From NCBI GenBank assembly GCA_002221725.1, contig NJFT01000013.1:248001-312000 (forward strand): DNA of 64,000 nt, given 5' to 3'. This DNA is from Scedosporium boydii. Taxonomy: Eukaryota; Ascomycota; Sordariomycetes; Microascales; Microascaceae. A program made the translations under genes and the position numbers. Shown piece by piece: positions 1 through 9,678 of this stretch (positions are counted from its first letter, which is position 1; every line of letters starts with the position of its first letter). A model generated the notes under the pieces. The model did not search any database and was not told the DNA's origin. It worked only from the letters and a program-made list of their open reading frames with translations.

Positions 1-448
1 ACTGTATCGTACGCTCCTTAGACGCTGTCTCTTGTACTCCGTAGTTCGCCAATAGCTGCAATTCGTCAGGTATATTAATAATACCTCAAGCATGTCGCGG
101 TAGCGCTTGACACCATCCTCATCCATGCCACCACCACTCCACCAGAGTACAGTGCTACCGATGGTATCGTTACAGTGCTCGACTCCGCTCATCTGTTGCT
201 GTTGTCATTATTATTGAAGGGGGACCCTCCCTATCGTTCTCTCATATCCATTTGTTCAAATCCCAATTTAGTGACGAACTCCTAGAGATGGCCCAATATT
301 CCTTCCCAGATGTGCCCGCTGGTGCCTAGTCTTGAAATGGTATCGACTGATCCTGCAACCGCCTCCCCACTATTAATCCGTCAGCGAGTCCCGAGCGTGC
401 CACCAGCGACCTTACCATTGCCTCTGTTCCCGTCGCGACGCCAGCAAA
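1..448. other. Upstream intergenic region
   Basis: I see no supportable coding region here. The stretch contains CT-rich runs and probably the 5' UTR and promoter of the RING gene that starts at 449. It could also hold the edge of a gene lying outside the window. Confidence 0.4.
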
Positions 449-3319
449 ATGGACGAACGTCTTCCTGATATTCCCTCCGGAGACACATCGCGTGGGATTT
501 GGTATAATTTTACAACCTGGACAGCGCAACAGCTCAAATACACCGTCAATGTGACTAAATACGCGCCATCGTTGGAAGATCTTGTCTGGGCAGGCCCGCG
601 AATTGTGAGACGGCTCGGATCGATCATCTTCCTTCCCGACGCCATTGAAGGACCACATATCTCCGGCCCGGCCCTCTCAGATTCTCTTCAGAATGCGTAC
701 ATGATGACACCGGATTCCGCTCCGAATACAGTCGGCATCAACAGGCATACTTCGGGATCGAGCGCCAATCCGTCACCCGGGCCACTCCACAGCCCTGTCG
801 ATGGAACAAGGGGGTTTGGCAGCGTATTCAGCTATGCGACCAGTAAATGGGCCCTCTGCTGCATTGCGATGGCCATTATCTTGAACCGGGCTTACATTTT
901 CGCGGCTACCCGACGGAGGCTCGTACTACCCTGGCATATACGTGTTCTTATACGCGGCGCCCCGATCGTTCTCCTCGGCCTGCAAGCAAGACATTTGCTT
1001 CGGTCAATCCAATGTCAAACTTCTCCCGACTTTCCCTCTATGCGCTGGGGGGACACAAGTAAGCACTCGGAGCTTATGTTCCCCCAGGCCGACTCGTTTC
1101 TTCATGGCCTCAGTTCCACTCTACTCCTTAACCCGACAGATCGCGAATCTTGCATCTCAATCCATATGATCCCACAAACTACCGATCCCAGCCATGACGT
1201 TCGGGAGCTCAAGGGATCTCTTTCCCTCCTCTGGCCTTTGTTTGGTACATTTTGCTTAAGCCAGCTCCTAGAAACTATCGTATGCGCCGTTGAGGGACGG
1301 ACGCTCTCCGCAGAGACGGGCATGACTCTGTTCGAGCACTCTCTTGCCTTTGCGGAAGCTGATGCAGCAATCAGCAACCAACTCGGGTGGGGTATATTCA
1401 ACTCCCGAAGCAGCGTGGGCACCTCGGCAACCTCCCTCAACTCTACCATGGCCGTTAGCCGTTCTATGATTCTTCAGAGAGTTAACACTTCCCCTGAGGT
1501 ACTTTTTGTGGCGTTCTTGTCCTCAATGGCCCATATAACGAGCCATCTATTGGGCACGTTCAATCTCCAGGCCAAATTTCGTCTCTTGAGCACTACACTT
1601 TGGGGTCTTTCCTTCATGGGTAGTATTCTGTGGAGCGTTGCCACGTTCTCCATAGACTCTCTCGACAGACAGAGTTTGCTGCGGTTTCCGACCGTGTGTA
1701 TCATCGGCTTCATCCCCCATGTTCTTGTCTTAGCAGGCATTGTTGTCTGTTTATCCATCTACGGGTTTGCGCTTTTGCTATCCGCGATAGCCCCTCCCCG
1801 GGGAGTTGATTTCAGGAATCTGAATTTCCGTCAGCGACTTGCCCAGGCACAAGGAAATCTACAAGCCAATATATCCCTCTCCGATCTCCGGATTAGCCGC
1901 GAAATGGACTTTTACACCGCATTACTCAGGACTGGATTTGGGGCGATCACGCTTGCAAGCGAGGCCGTTTACTTAAATGAAGACTCAGCCGTCAACACCC
2001 CACGCCATACCTGGCTTGAGGAACAACGGTCTCGGGAGTTAGAGGAATTCCACGCTAGACTGTCAGGGACTGCAGACGTAACCTTCAGCAGTCGTAAATC
2101 GCCAGCGGAGTCCGGTACCGCACAGCGTTTAGCTCGTGGGGGGCCGTTTAACGGATATTCCCGTGAGAAAACTACGCAAGCAAACAACAAAGAAAGGCCC
2201 AGCCTGGATAGACAGTCAGGAAATGGTGTGGGTGCCGCTGTAAGGAGCGGTAGGTGGTTGGTCGCATTGGATTACATGCTCAACATTTACCGCGTTGTGA
2301 TGAAAACGTGGGCGCTCATGTTTCTCAAGATTCTTGAGAAGATAGGGATAAGATCGCGACCACCATGGCTACTCTGGCTTTTCCGAGGGGGCAAACCATC
2401 GAGTAGGAGACAAGCCGCACGACCCGAGTTAAACCCTCCACCGTCGGTAAACGCTCCGCAAACACTTGACGGCATCTGGATCCCCCGAGGTGACCATGTC
2501 GATGTAGAGGCAGAAGTGAGAAGACGCGTGCAAGCCACGGCCCGCAGTGATAGAAGCTTCAGTGAGGAGGAGCTTGACGCCCGCCTCTATTCCTGGTGGC
2601 TGCACGGTGGCACCTGGGGTTCGGTGGACCGCAGTGGAGATTACGCCGCCAGCGAAAGTGAGAGCACCACGGACAATACAAGCGTGATTTCTAGAAGTCG
2701 GTCTGATCAGGCTGATGAAGAATGGGGTGAAGAGTACGACCAAAAAACCCCACCCCGGTTAGGATCTCCCCCAGAGCGAGAGACAAGCCCCGCTGTTGAC
2801 AGCCCAATTCAGCTATCGGATCTCGCACGTCTTCTACATCCGAAGACACTCGAGGACCAGGAAGAAGCGGATGCGTTATCCGCTCATCTCGCCAGCGATG
2901 AAATACTGACAAGATCGCGGTATGAAAGGATTCGCCGCCTTCAGTCATCGCACATACTCGCCGGAGCATTGCCAAGAGTCACAACCATCTTTTCTCCATC
3001 TCATCTCGCAAAGCTTACAGTTGACCAGGAGTCTAGGCTCCTGGAGCGGATTTTGCTGTCGAGACGACAACAAACGCGACAATCGGAATCGTTACTAGAT
3101 CGCCAATCTCAATCATGGGCGACTGGTGCTTCCGGGATGGGTGCAGAGGGTCCTCAGTGCGTCGTCTGTCAGAGCACTCCAAGAACTATCATTATTTGGC
3201 CTTGTCGCTGCCTCAGTTTATGCGATGACTGTCGAGTTGCTCTGGCAATGAATAACTTTGATAAATGCGTATGCTGCCGGGGAGAGGTGAGCAGCTTCAG
3301 TCGCATCTTCGTACCATAG
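449..3319 (+). CDS. Asi1/Asi3-like multi-pass membrane RING E3 ubiquitin ligase
   Basis: Intronless, 956 residues. The C-terminus (about 904-943) is a RING-type zinc site with eight cysteines at 904, 907, 919, 921, 925, 928, 940 and 943 (pattern C-x2-C-x11-C-x-C-x3-C-x2-C-x11-C-x2-C); the usual histidine position is cysteine. The first two thirds carries about six or seven hydrophobic segments, beginning near residue 130 and including stretches around 410-450, followed by a long charged, Ser/Glu-rich loop (about 530-890). This layout (membrane domain, cytosolic or nucleoplasmic linker, terminal RING ending in FVP) is that of the fungal Asi1/Asi3-related family, inner-nuclear-membrane E3 ligases that clear mislocalised membrane proteins and damp amino-acid sensing in yeast. 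The family assignment is inferred from architecture and RING pattern; the role is by analogy. The ATG at 449 is the first in frame. Its 3' end faces Sen34, 108 bp away. Confidence 0.7.
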   Translation: MDERLPDIPSGDTSRGIWYNFTTWTAQQLKYTVNVTKYAPSLEDLVWAGPRIVRRLGSIIFLPDAIEGPHISGPALSDSLQNAYMMTPDSAPNTVGINRHTSGSSANPSPGPLHSPVDGTRGFGSVFSYATSKWALCCIAMAIILNRAYIFAATRRRLVLPWHIRVLIRGAPIVLLGLQARHLLRSIQCQTSPDFPSMRWGDTSKHSELMFPQADSFLHGLSSTLLLNPTDRESCISIHMIPQTTDPSHDVRELKGSLSLLWPLFGTFCLSQLLETIVCAVEGRTLSAETGMTLFEHSLAFAEADAAISNQLGWGIFNSRSSVGTSATSLNSTMAVSRSMILQRVNTSPEVLFVAFLSSMAHITSHLLGTFNLQAKFRLLSTTLWGLSFMGSILWSVATFSIDSLDRQSLLRFPTVCIIGFIPHVLVLAGIVVCLSIYGFALLLSAIAPPRGVDFRNLNFRQRLAQAQGNLQANISLSDLRISREMDFYTALLRTGFGAITLASEAVYLNEDSAVNTPRHTWLEEQRSRELEEFHARLSGTADVTFSSRKSPAESGTAQRLARGGPFNGYSREKTTQANNKERPSLDRQSGNGVGAAVRSGRWLVALDYMLNIYRVVMKTWALMFLKILEKIGIRSRPPWLLWLFRGGKPSSRRQAARPELNPPPSVNAPQTLDGIWIPRGDHVDVEAEVRRRVQATARSDRSFSEEELDARLYSWWLHGGTWGSVDRSGDYAASESESTTDNTSVISRSRSDQADEEWGEEYDQKTPPRLGSPPERETSPAVDSPIQLSDLARLLHPKTLEDQEEADALSAHLASDEILTRSRYERIRRLQSSHILAGALPRVTTIFSPSHLAKLTVDQESRLLERILLSRRQQTRQSESLLDRQSQSWATGASGMGAEGPQCVVCQSTPRTIIIWPCRCLSLCDDCRVALAMNNFDKCVCCRGEVSSFSRIFVP

Positions 3320-3427
3320 CCGTTACGTTTGTGTACGACAGTCACAAGGCGCCTATTTATAGAAGTTTTCAGGCTCTTACAAAGTTACCACCATTGTTAT
3401 TATTGTTGAGGTTTAGAAAGGTAAACG

Positions 3428-4309
3428 TTACATGCCTGCCCATTCGATACAGAAAATGCGACCAGTATCAAGCTGCGATTCGGGACGGGTATCCGCTCCC
3501 CCAATGAGGAAGCCCTTCTTGACGGTGGTACTCAATCTTCCACCGCTAACCACGTCTAACAAGGGAATCTCATCTTCCCAGTCATACTGATTAGCGAGAT
3601 AGTGGGCGTGAAATCGAAGCGGATCGCCGGGGTAAACACTCAGTTGCGCACCAAAGCGTAGGCCTGGCGTCATGTAGTACCCGTCAGCCCGTAGCTGTCG
3701 CATGAGCGGAGCGGATGTAAACAACTCCGAGTTTGGCAGGGTCAGGGGGGCCTGGCTTTCAAAGCAACTCAAAGTAGTAGCACACGAAGCCCGCTTTGTG
3801 GTTTGTCTGCTCCCCGGAACCACAGGTTGGTCTACAATCTGCGGGGTTGGCGCAGTTCGATGGGGGGCGGACGTCCGAGTTGAGTTTGCCTCAGCGATGG
3901 ACCCATTGCGCACATTCGACAGATGCTGCTTCTTGGCCAATTCTAGTCCTATCCTTCCCTCCACGCCTTTACGGCCACCTTGAAGCGTCGAAATATACTC
4001 ACGCCTCCCGCCAATGTCAGAACCATCAAAGATTCTAAGTTGAAATGAAGTCTCAGCTCTAAGCCTCGCCACGCCATTTTCGACAAGAACCAGGGCGTCT
4101 TCTGCAGAAAGTTCTAGGGGAACGCCGAGGAAGACATTCTGTGTCGGACTTTGAGGTACTGTTCCCACAAGAATACCACAAGTGTTATGATGGCGGCGCA
4201 GAAAGGCTATGTGTCGACGATCGAAAACAAAATGTCGCCCAGCGATTTGGGAGATCAGAACGCCGTCAGCCTCGCATTCGACTGCCTGCCTTGCCTCATT
4301 TGGCAACAT
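3428..4309 (-). CDS. SEN34: tRNA-splicing endonuclease catalytic subunit Sen34
   Basis: 293 residues, close to yeast Sen34 (275). The N-terminal part (about 18-75) has the Sen34-type segment with the HNTCGILVGT and NVFLGVPLEL motifs. A variable linker (about 90-195) precedes the tRNA_int_endo catalytic domain (about 200-293). By alignment to archaeal EndA the triad is Tyr226 (in SVYPGDP), His234 (in RFHAHY) and Lys264 (in TVKKGF); all are present, so the enzyme should be active. Sen34 cuts the 3' splice site of pre-tRNA introns in the heterotetramer Sen2/Sen34/Sen15/Sen54. The call uses the ATG at 4309; the known family start region follows within about 15 residues, so a different short first exon is possible but not needed. 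It lies tail-to-tail with the RING gene and head-to-tail with ELP4. Confidence 0.92.
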   Translation of the reverse strand: MLPNEARQAVECEADGVLISQIAGRHFVFDRRHIAFLRRHHNTCGILVGTVPQSPTQNVFLGVPLELSAEDALVLVENGVARLRAETSFQLRIFDGSDIGGRREYISTLQGGRKGVEGRIGLELAKKQHLSNVRNGSIAEANSTRTSAPHRTAPTPQIVDQPVVPGSRQTTKRASCATTLSCFESQAPLTLPNSELFTSAPLMRQLRADGYYMTPGLRFGAQLSVYPGDPLRFHAHYLANQYDWEDEIPLLDVVSGGRLSTTVKKGFLIGGADTRPESQLDTGRIFCIEWAGM

Positions 4310-4700
4310 TACCTAGAGAGAATAGATTTCCCAGTTAGCCTTTGATGAATGTTGCGCGTCGTTTTCAGCCAGGATCGGGTCATGATAGGTTGTTCATGCA
4401 GACTTAGGTTATCAACACACACAAACAAGTATTCTGTGGATTGACAGATTATGGTATAGATATAATCATAATGCGTTATAGGGACAGGAATTACAATTAG
4501 ATAAATACTGACCTTTCCCGGTTAGCAGCCACTTAGAATCACGATGTTGAGACCAGAGTGGTTGATCGATTTTTTGGCAACATCCTTCCGGTTGCCTTTG
4601 TTTCAAAGAAAAAAAAAAATTAAAACAAGAAAGTGCTCTCATTTCAATTTTTCGCGTCTTAACTCGTTGGCTTGGAGCTGACCAAGGTAAGGCTTAGTCA
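4310..4700. promoter_or_regulatory. Intergenic region between SEN34 and ELP4
   Basis: About 390 bp containing the SEN34 promoter and the ELP4 3' end (both minus strand). A poly-A run near 4608-4620 reads as a poly-T tract on the coding strand. No other gene is seen. Confidence 0.5.
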
Positions 4701-5994
4701 TTAAAACTGGAGTCGATCTTTGGAAATTTGAACCGGGGTCGAAGCGCTACTCTCGCTAGAAGGGTTGTCGCCCAGACAGGGTGGAAGACTCAGCGCTTCG
4801 ATGACGAGCCCGCTAGATCTGCTCAATTTGAACGATAGGGTCGAGAATGAGCTCATGACTTGAGAATTCCTTCCACGTTCGTTATGGACAGGCAAGGTAT
4901 GAGCACTGAGTATCCCCGCGCTCTGCTGAGATGTGGTCGTCATCAGCGAGAGCTCCAAGACGCAGTCCGATAATAGTTCCATCCAACGCGTGAAACCCAA
5001 GGAGCGAGGGTACAAAGAGGTGGGAAAAACAATAATCGCAGAGAGCTGCGCGCCGTATCGCCTCAACAGTGCTCTGAGTCCATGCATAAATTGCAGGATA
5101 TCGTCGACCTGATAAACGTGCATGCCATAAAGTGTTGGTGACAGAAAGCCAGGCAGTATTACGCGGTGAACAGCATCTGATGATGAAGTCTCCATTTTTC
5201 TGGCAAGTTCATAAATGAAATCCATGAAAGGCGGGCGGCCGCCAGAGGGGTCAGGAATGTTATTCTGACCAGTCCCAACGACCCGGTGCAGAGGATAAAA
5301 GGACAATGTTCCTCGCATATCGCTAGTCTTGAGGCGTTTTCCAAGGTCAAACGTGTGACAGAAGGTCCCCGCTGGACGATAATCTGCATCACCAATTCCT
5401 AGTAAGCACATAGAAGTATCTAGTCGAACGGTAGAACATCAATTGATGTCGTGAATTAGGTTATCCAATGTGACAACAGCTTCTAGCCTAGAACCGAAGG
5501 CTGTGGATTGTCGAGGGTTTAGGTAGTTTGCAGGACTGACGGACTCACGAACCTGCTTCGGGAGAGTAGCTGTTCCCAAGCGCTTCATATCTCCATGCAA
5601 TTTTCATCGGAACTTTATCTTTACCTAGGTCGATTTTGGAAGTCTCACCGGCCCCTTCGAGCCCAGGGAGCTCGCTCGCCCACCCATCACTCGGGCCAAG
5701 AACATGGACATCGTGGCCCTGGACAAGACCTTCGGCGGCATAATACCGGGATAGAACACCACCAAAATCAGTTGCGCCCGCTTCTTCGACAAGCATGGAC
5801 GTTCCAAGAGGCAGGCCAGAGTGTCCAAGGATGGTGTCCAAGGAGGCAGTCCCCGTTGATATTGTTGGTCGCCCGTCCAATGGAGATGGTCGAACGCCAG
5901 AAGGAAGGGCTTGTTTTCGCCTCCCAACAGGGATTGACTGGGATTGCGAGCGAGTAAGAGGCCCCACAACAGCGTTCTTTCGATGGAAAGGCAT
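4701..5994 (-). CDS. ELP4: Elongator complex subunit Elp4 (one intron)
   Basis: Two exons, 5994-5553 and 5383-4701, give 374 codons plus stop. The intron 5552-5384 uses donor GTTCGT and acceptor GCAG; the more obvious GTGAGT three bases downstream is out of phase with every acceptor, so I reject it. A CCAG acceptor slightly downstream is an in-frame alternative. Exon 1 has the Elp4/PAXNEB N-terminal signature (STGTASLDTILGHSGLPLGT, then LVEEAGATDFGG, RYYAAEG and MKIAWRYE). Exon 2 continues with FCHTFDLGKRL and ends with the FKLSR..GLVIEALSLPP segment. Elp4, Elp5 and Elp6 form the RecA-like hexamer that binds tRNA within Elongator, which installs the cm5 side chain on wobble uridines. The protein is shorter than yeast Elp4 (456), mainly in loops. 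Its start faces RPB8, 456 bp away. Confidence 0.9.
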
Positions 5995-6450
5995 TGGTAG
6001 GGAAAGTGTGGTGCGACAGCCCCGGTGGTTTGGAGGGAGTAAAACTCAAAGATCGGTTTGCTCTCCGTGGTGAACGTAACGCTTAGATCCCTGTTTCAAG
6101 ACTTCACGGGTGCTGGCTTATATCATCCCCCTCTTTTTCTATCCTGTCTCGTCGCCCTTCTTTTTCACCATTCTCCTTCCTTGTGGGGGGTAAGAAAATC
6201 TTAAAAACAACTCAACCAAATGAATAACAGTCTGAATACTTCGTACAAACGTAATTAACGTGGGTGGGGGGGCAGGAACGGCGGTCGAAATTGCCATGAT
6301 TTACCCGACATCAACGCCTTTTTTTCAGGACGTTTGTTCAAGGGAAGGCCGACGAGACAACGACGGCTTCTTCCAGCAATAAACATTTCCTCTGGGCGCT
6401 TCCTATTTAATCACCGGATCCCCTGTCCATTACCGAACGATAACCCCAGG
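5995..6450. promoter_or_regulatory. Divergent ELP4/RPB8 intergenic promoter region
   Basis: 456 bp between two start codons on opposite strands. It holds pyrimidine-rich tracts (about 6125-6185) typical of fungal transcription starts and a G-rich run near 6260-6275. Shared control of the two genes is inference from layout only. An in-frame upstream ATG at 6334 would extend RPB8 by 39 residues that do not resemble the family. Confidence 0.5.
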
Positions 6451-6972
6451 ATGACGACAACAGGCGGGGACGCAACTCTCTTTGAAGAGTCATTCACCAT
6501 CACCAACATCGATCAGTCGAAGTACGACCGTGTTGCACGGATCTATGCGACCTCCACGGATAATCAGACTGTCATCTCTCTCGACATCAATGTAGAGCTG
6601 TTTCCTTGTCAGGTTAGCGAAGGAATCAACGTGGTACTCGCCACTTCCCTCGCCTTAGATGGCTCCAAGGACGATGAGAAGGGTTGGAGAGATAACAAGA
6701 AGGGTGTTCACCCCGAAACAAGCCTCGCCGAGATGTTTGACTACGTGTGCCATGGCAAAATCTACAAATTTGAGGACGGCGAAGATGGGCAGACAATGTA
6801 AGTAGACATCAACCTCGTCGAGTGCAGGACTTTGGAGGCTAACTTCTTTTTTTTTTTTTTTTGCAGAAAGGCTTACGTCTCGTTCGGAGGCCTTCTCATG
6901 TCTTTGGAGGGTCCTTACAAAAAACTAAGTCCCCTCAGAGTTGAGTATGCGTACCTCCTAGTGAAAAAATAA
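6451..6972 (+). CDS. RPB8: RNA polymerase I/II/III common subunit Rpb8 (RPABC3), one intron
   Basis: Exons 6451-6797 and 6867-6972 give 150 residues (yeast Rpb8 has 146). The intron 6798-6866 has donor GTAAGT and a long poly-T run directly before TTGCAG; the phase is 2/1. Family hallmarks: ATLFEESFTITNID at the N-terminus, SLDINVELFPCQV, LATSLALDGSKDD, FDYVCHGKIYKFE, then after the intron YVSFGGLLMSLEGPYKKL and the terminal EYAYLLVKK. Rpb8 is a small OB-fold subunit bound to the Rpb1 side of all three nuclear RNA polymerases. The start at 6451 is chosen because homology begins within ten residues of it. The 3' end converges on the Nudix gene, 162 bp away. Confidence 0.95.
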
Positions 6973-7134
6973 ATCACAGCCAATCGTTTTCAACTCCCCA
7001 GCTTGCAACCCTCGACAGAGTATGCCACAGCACACTTCAAAGATGCATCTTGATGAAGCCCACGCTGCAATCAATTTATATTGAAGCATTGCGAAATTAC
7101 CAGGGATTCTCTGCGTCACCCTTTCCCATCCCAC

Positions 7135-8224
7135 TCATGGAAAATTGGAGCACTCGCTGCGTTGCGATGTGACTTTTTCTTTCTCGTGCGGGCCAGGGAA
7201 GGGCAGCTCACGGTGGATGTGCTGGTAAATCTCCTTCAGGTTTGGCTCCTCAGCCATGGTTAAAATTCCGTACCTGATAAAAAAATCGACCATAACTAAG
7301 GCACAATTGGGTTTAAACCTTCCCTTGGAAAGCTGTTCCTGTATCTCCTCCACCGTGCAGAGATCAAACGACTCGACCTCACCATCCTTAGGCCTTGGGA
7401 TTATCTCTGCAGGCATTTCAAGATCGTAAATCCATTGGCATTCGGGATAGATGAGGCCAGATTCCCCGCCAGCACGCCGGTCTGTGATATAGACGTATGT
7501 AATCGTGCCGACAGTCTTGGCCGAGTTGCGGACAAAGCTCTGCGGCAAACTCGCCTCCTCATCCGCCTCTCGAATGACGCACTCGAGGGGGTCCTCTCCT
7601 GTCACCAAGCCGCCCGCAACTGTACTATCAAGCATTCCTGGGAAGGTCGACTTCGAAGCAGATCTCGTCGGAACCCAAATTTTGAGTCCGTACTTGGTGT
7701 TCGGGCAGCGCACGTATCCCGTGAGGTGAACACCGTATCTGTTAACACCAAAGAGACCAGCCGCAGACCTCTCGATGGTGCAGACGAGGTCGTCCGCATT
7801 CTTATAAACAGGCCAAGGCTCCCCCGTCCAGGTCTCAAGAATTGAAAATAGCCGCTGTTTTCTCCAGCACTGGACAATTTCGGCAATACACTCGCTCACA
7901 TCCTCTGCCGATCCGCCGCTCAACACGGTCATCGTCCGGCTATGATGGTCAATCTGTATCCGACCCGCAAATGACGCCGATGTCTCCAGAAGCCTCCTTA
8001 AAACCACGGGCAACAAATACCCAATGGGAACCGTCTGGCTCCCGTCTCTCACAACCCACGTATAGAGGGTGTTTAGCATTTCCTGATAGGCATTTCCCCC
8101 ATGCCCTTCCCAGGGAAAGCTTGAGAGCCGTCGAATAAGTTTACATCGCTGCTATACGTGGGGCAAAGACGACTCACCAATCAACTTCTCTAGCAAGATC
8201 CAAGTTCGATTTCGGCTGCCTCAT
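7135..8224 (-). CDS. DUF4743-Nudix family hydrolase (one intron)
   Basis: Exons 8224-8178 and 8119-7135 give 343 residues. The intron 8177-8120 has donor GTGAGT and acceptor TCAAG. This start adds 29 residues to the longest single reading frame (ATG 8079) and restores the expected N-terminus (LDLAREVDCFPWEG), so I trust it. The N-terminal half (about 30-140) is the DUF4743 domain; the Nudix fold follows. The Nudix box spans about residues 185-207: G-x5-E-x7-READEEASL. All acidic metal ligands are present, but the glycine of REUxEExGU is Ser. The family, related to yeast YJR142W and annotated as thiamine-pyrophosphokinase-related, is reported to hydrolyse oxidised or damaged thiamine diphosphates; the substrate here is inferred. 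It is divergent from the Hikeshi gene. Confidence 0.9.
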
Positions 8225-8690
8225 TTCGGTTCCTTAACAAAAGGAGGCATGGACGAAGGAAGAATATAGCAAAGAAGAATCTTGGTGGAAGTGATTAATG
8301 GTCCTGCCATTACCTTCGTTTACAAAGGCAACTAGTTGGTGACAAATTAGCGCAGCCCCACCACAACCTAAGCAGCAACAATTGAAAGGCAAGAGCCGTT
8401 GCTATATTACCCCTCCCACAAAAGCCCAAGTCCCGAGCCATTGATCAATCAGCTATCAAGAGAGGGTCCAGACTCTAGGGATCAATGATGAGCTGCTGAC
8501 GTTATGATGGCACATGCCACATTCAGGTGCAAACTCATTTGATGCTTCGCAACTTTAAATTCAACGAGGGATCGGGAAGGGAGGGGGGGAAAAGGAAAAA
8601 GAAAAATACTCAGCTCAACACGTTGAATTCGCCGAAAGCCTCAATTAACAAAGAACCGCAGAACGCTTGCAGAACGCCTACCAATCTACG
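8225..8690. promoter_or_regulatory. Divergent Nudix/Hikeshi intergenic region
   Basis: 466 bp between divergent start codons, with no open gene. It has an A/G-rich stretch near 8565-8610 just upstream of the Hikeshi start. No specific site is recognised. Confidence 0.4.
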
Positions 8691-9305
8691 ATGTCAGCGT
8701 TACCTTTTGGTGTCATCCCAGCTGGAAATCCAGTCATCACAGAACCAACCACTGTTCTCTCCGACACATCCTTCCTATATACAATTCCCGCGAATAGGCC
8801 ATACTCTCATATTGTAGTGTTTCTCTTGCCTGGTGTGGTATTACCACCCGACACTGCAGCGGCCATCTACATGGCCACAACAGAAGAGGTAGCAACCGCA
8901 TCGTCTTCCGGCCGCACGCCCGACTTCAAATTTCTCGGGGCGGTGGGCCAGGGAAAGGAAAGCGCGGTGTTCAAGATCACGGCCCCTTCGGAACCAAAAC
9001 AATTGGATGCGCAAACCCAGCTGGTGCTTGGTATATCTATCGAGTCCTCGGCCTCCATATCCAACCGCTTAGCCAGTGTACCAAATACCAAGACGTCTGG
9101 CCATTCAATCGCACCCACCACCAACACGGTTTTGCTGGCCCAGAAGATCATACGAAGTGCATTTAACTTTCTGTCGAGTTTTAGTGGCTCCGCCGGTCCC
9201 GGTCAGCCCGAGGTTGTTCCTCTGAAAGCGTTCGAGGAATGGTGGCACAAATATGAGAGCCGACTTAGATCGGACCCCAGCTTTCTCGATAGACAGGAAG
9301 AGTGA
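8691..9305 (+). CDS. Hikeshi / Opi10 homologue (Hsp70 nuclear import carrier)
   Basis: 204 residues, intronless, matching human Hikeshi (197) in length. The N-terminal domain carries the family pattern FGVIPAGNPV, then PYSHIVVFLLPG and LPPDTAAAIY, then DFKFLGAVGQGKESAVFKI. The C-terminus ends in a helical segment with FNFLSSFSG and FEEWWHKYESRL. Hikeshi carries Hsp70 into the nucleus during heat stress; in yeast the homologue is OPI10, linked to inositol regulation. The start at 8691 is chosen over an in-frame ATG eight codons upstream because family similarity begins at MSALPFGV. A 13-residue Ser/Ala/Thr insert after AAAIYMA is unusual and may be a lineage-specific loop. Confidence 0.93.
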   Translation: MSALPFGVIPAGNPVITEPTTVLSDTSFLYTIPANRPYSHIVVFLLPGVVLPPDTAAAIYMATTEEVATASSSGRTPDFKFLGAVGQGKESAVFKITAPSEPKQLDAQTQLVLGISIESSASISNRLASVPNTKTSGHSIAPTTNTVLLAQKIIRSAFNFLSSFSGSAGPGQPEVVPLKAFEEWWHKYESRLRSDPSFLDRQEE

Positions 9306-9678
9306 TTAATACGTGCGCATGTGCCATCCATGTTATTTTAGCCGCTTGAAACGGACCCCAAAGAATAAGCCAAACCTGAAATTGGTCAGAGCGGGTACTT
9401 CCATTGGGCAAAGGTGGACATGATTCGAGCCTCGCCATCAGCGGGATCGATGTTATACAAAGTAGAACCTAATATACAAAATTGCAATCTAACATGCATT
9501 GGTAAGCGTATAAAAACATGTTCCGTGTAACCGAACCAACTCCTCCTCCTCCTGCAATAAGAGAAGTCATTGGTCATCGTTAGTCAGAGCTCGAGAGTGT
9601 ATGATATCGAGCTTCGATGTACGTGCGAGGGCAAGATAAAGGAGCCGCGCGATATCATCTAGCCATTTTGGATGGAAA
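9306..9678. other. Convergent 3' intergenic region
   Basis: 373 bp between the Hikeshi and apyrase stop codons; terminators and 3' UTRs of both are expected here. No gene is seen. Confidence 0.4.

Noticed and set aside
326..658. Overlapping minus-strand frames at the start of the RING gene
   Set aside because: Antisense shadows of a strong conserved coding frame.
5543..5548. GTGAGT as the ELP4 intron donor
   Set aside because: It leaves two bases, but every acceptor in reach needs one. GTTCGT four bases upstream gives an open 374-codon gene.
6334..6450. Upstream ATG extending RPB8 by 39 residues
   Set aside because: The extension is Arg/Pro-rich without family similarity. Rpb8 homology and length fit the ATG at 6451.
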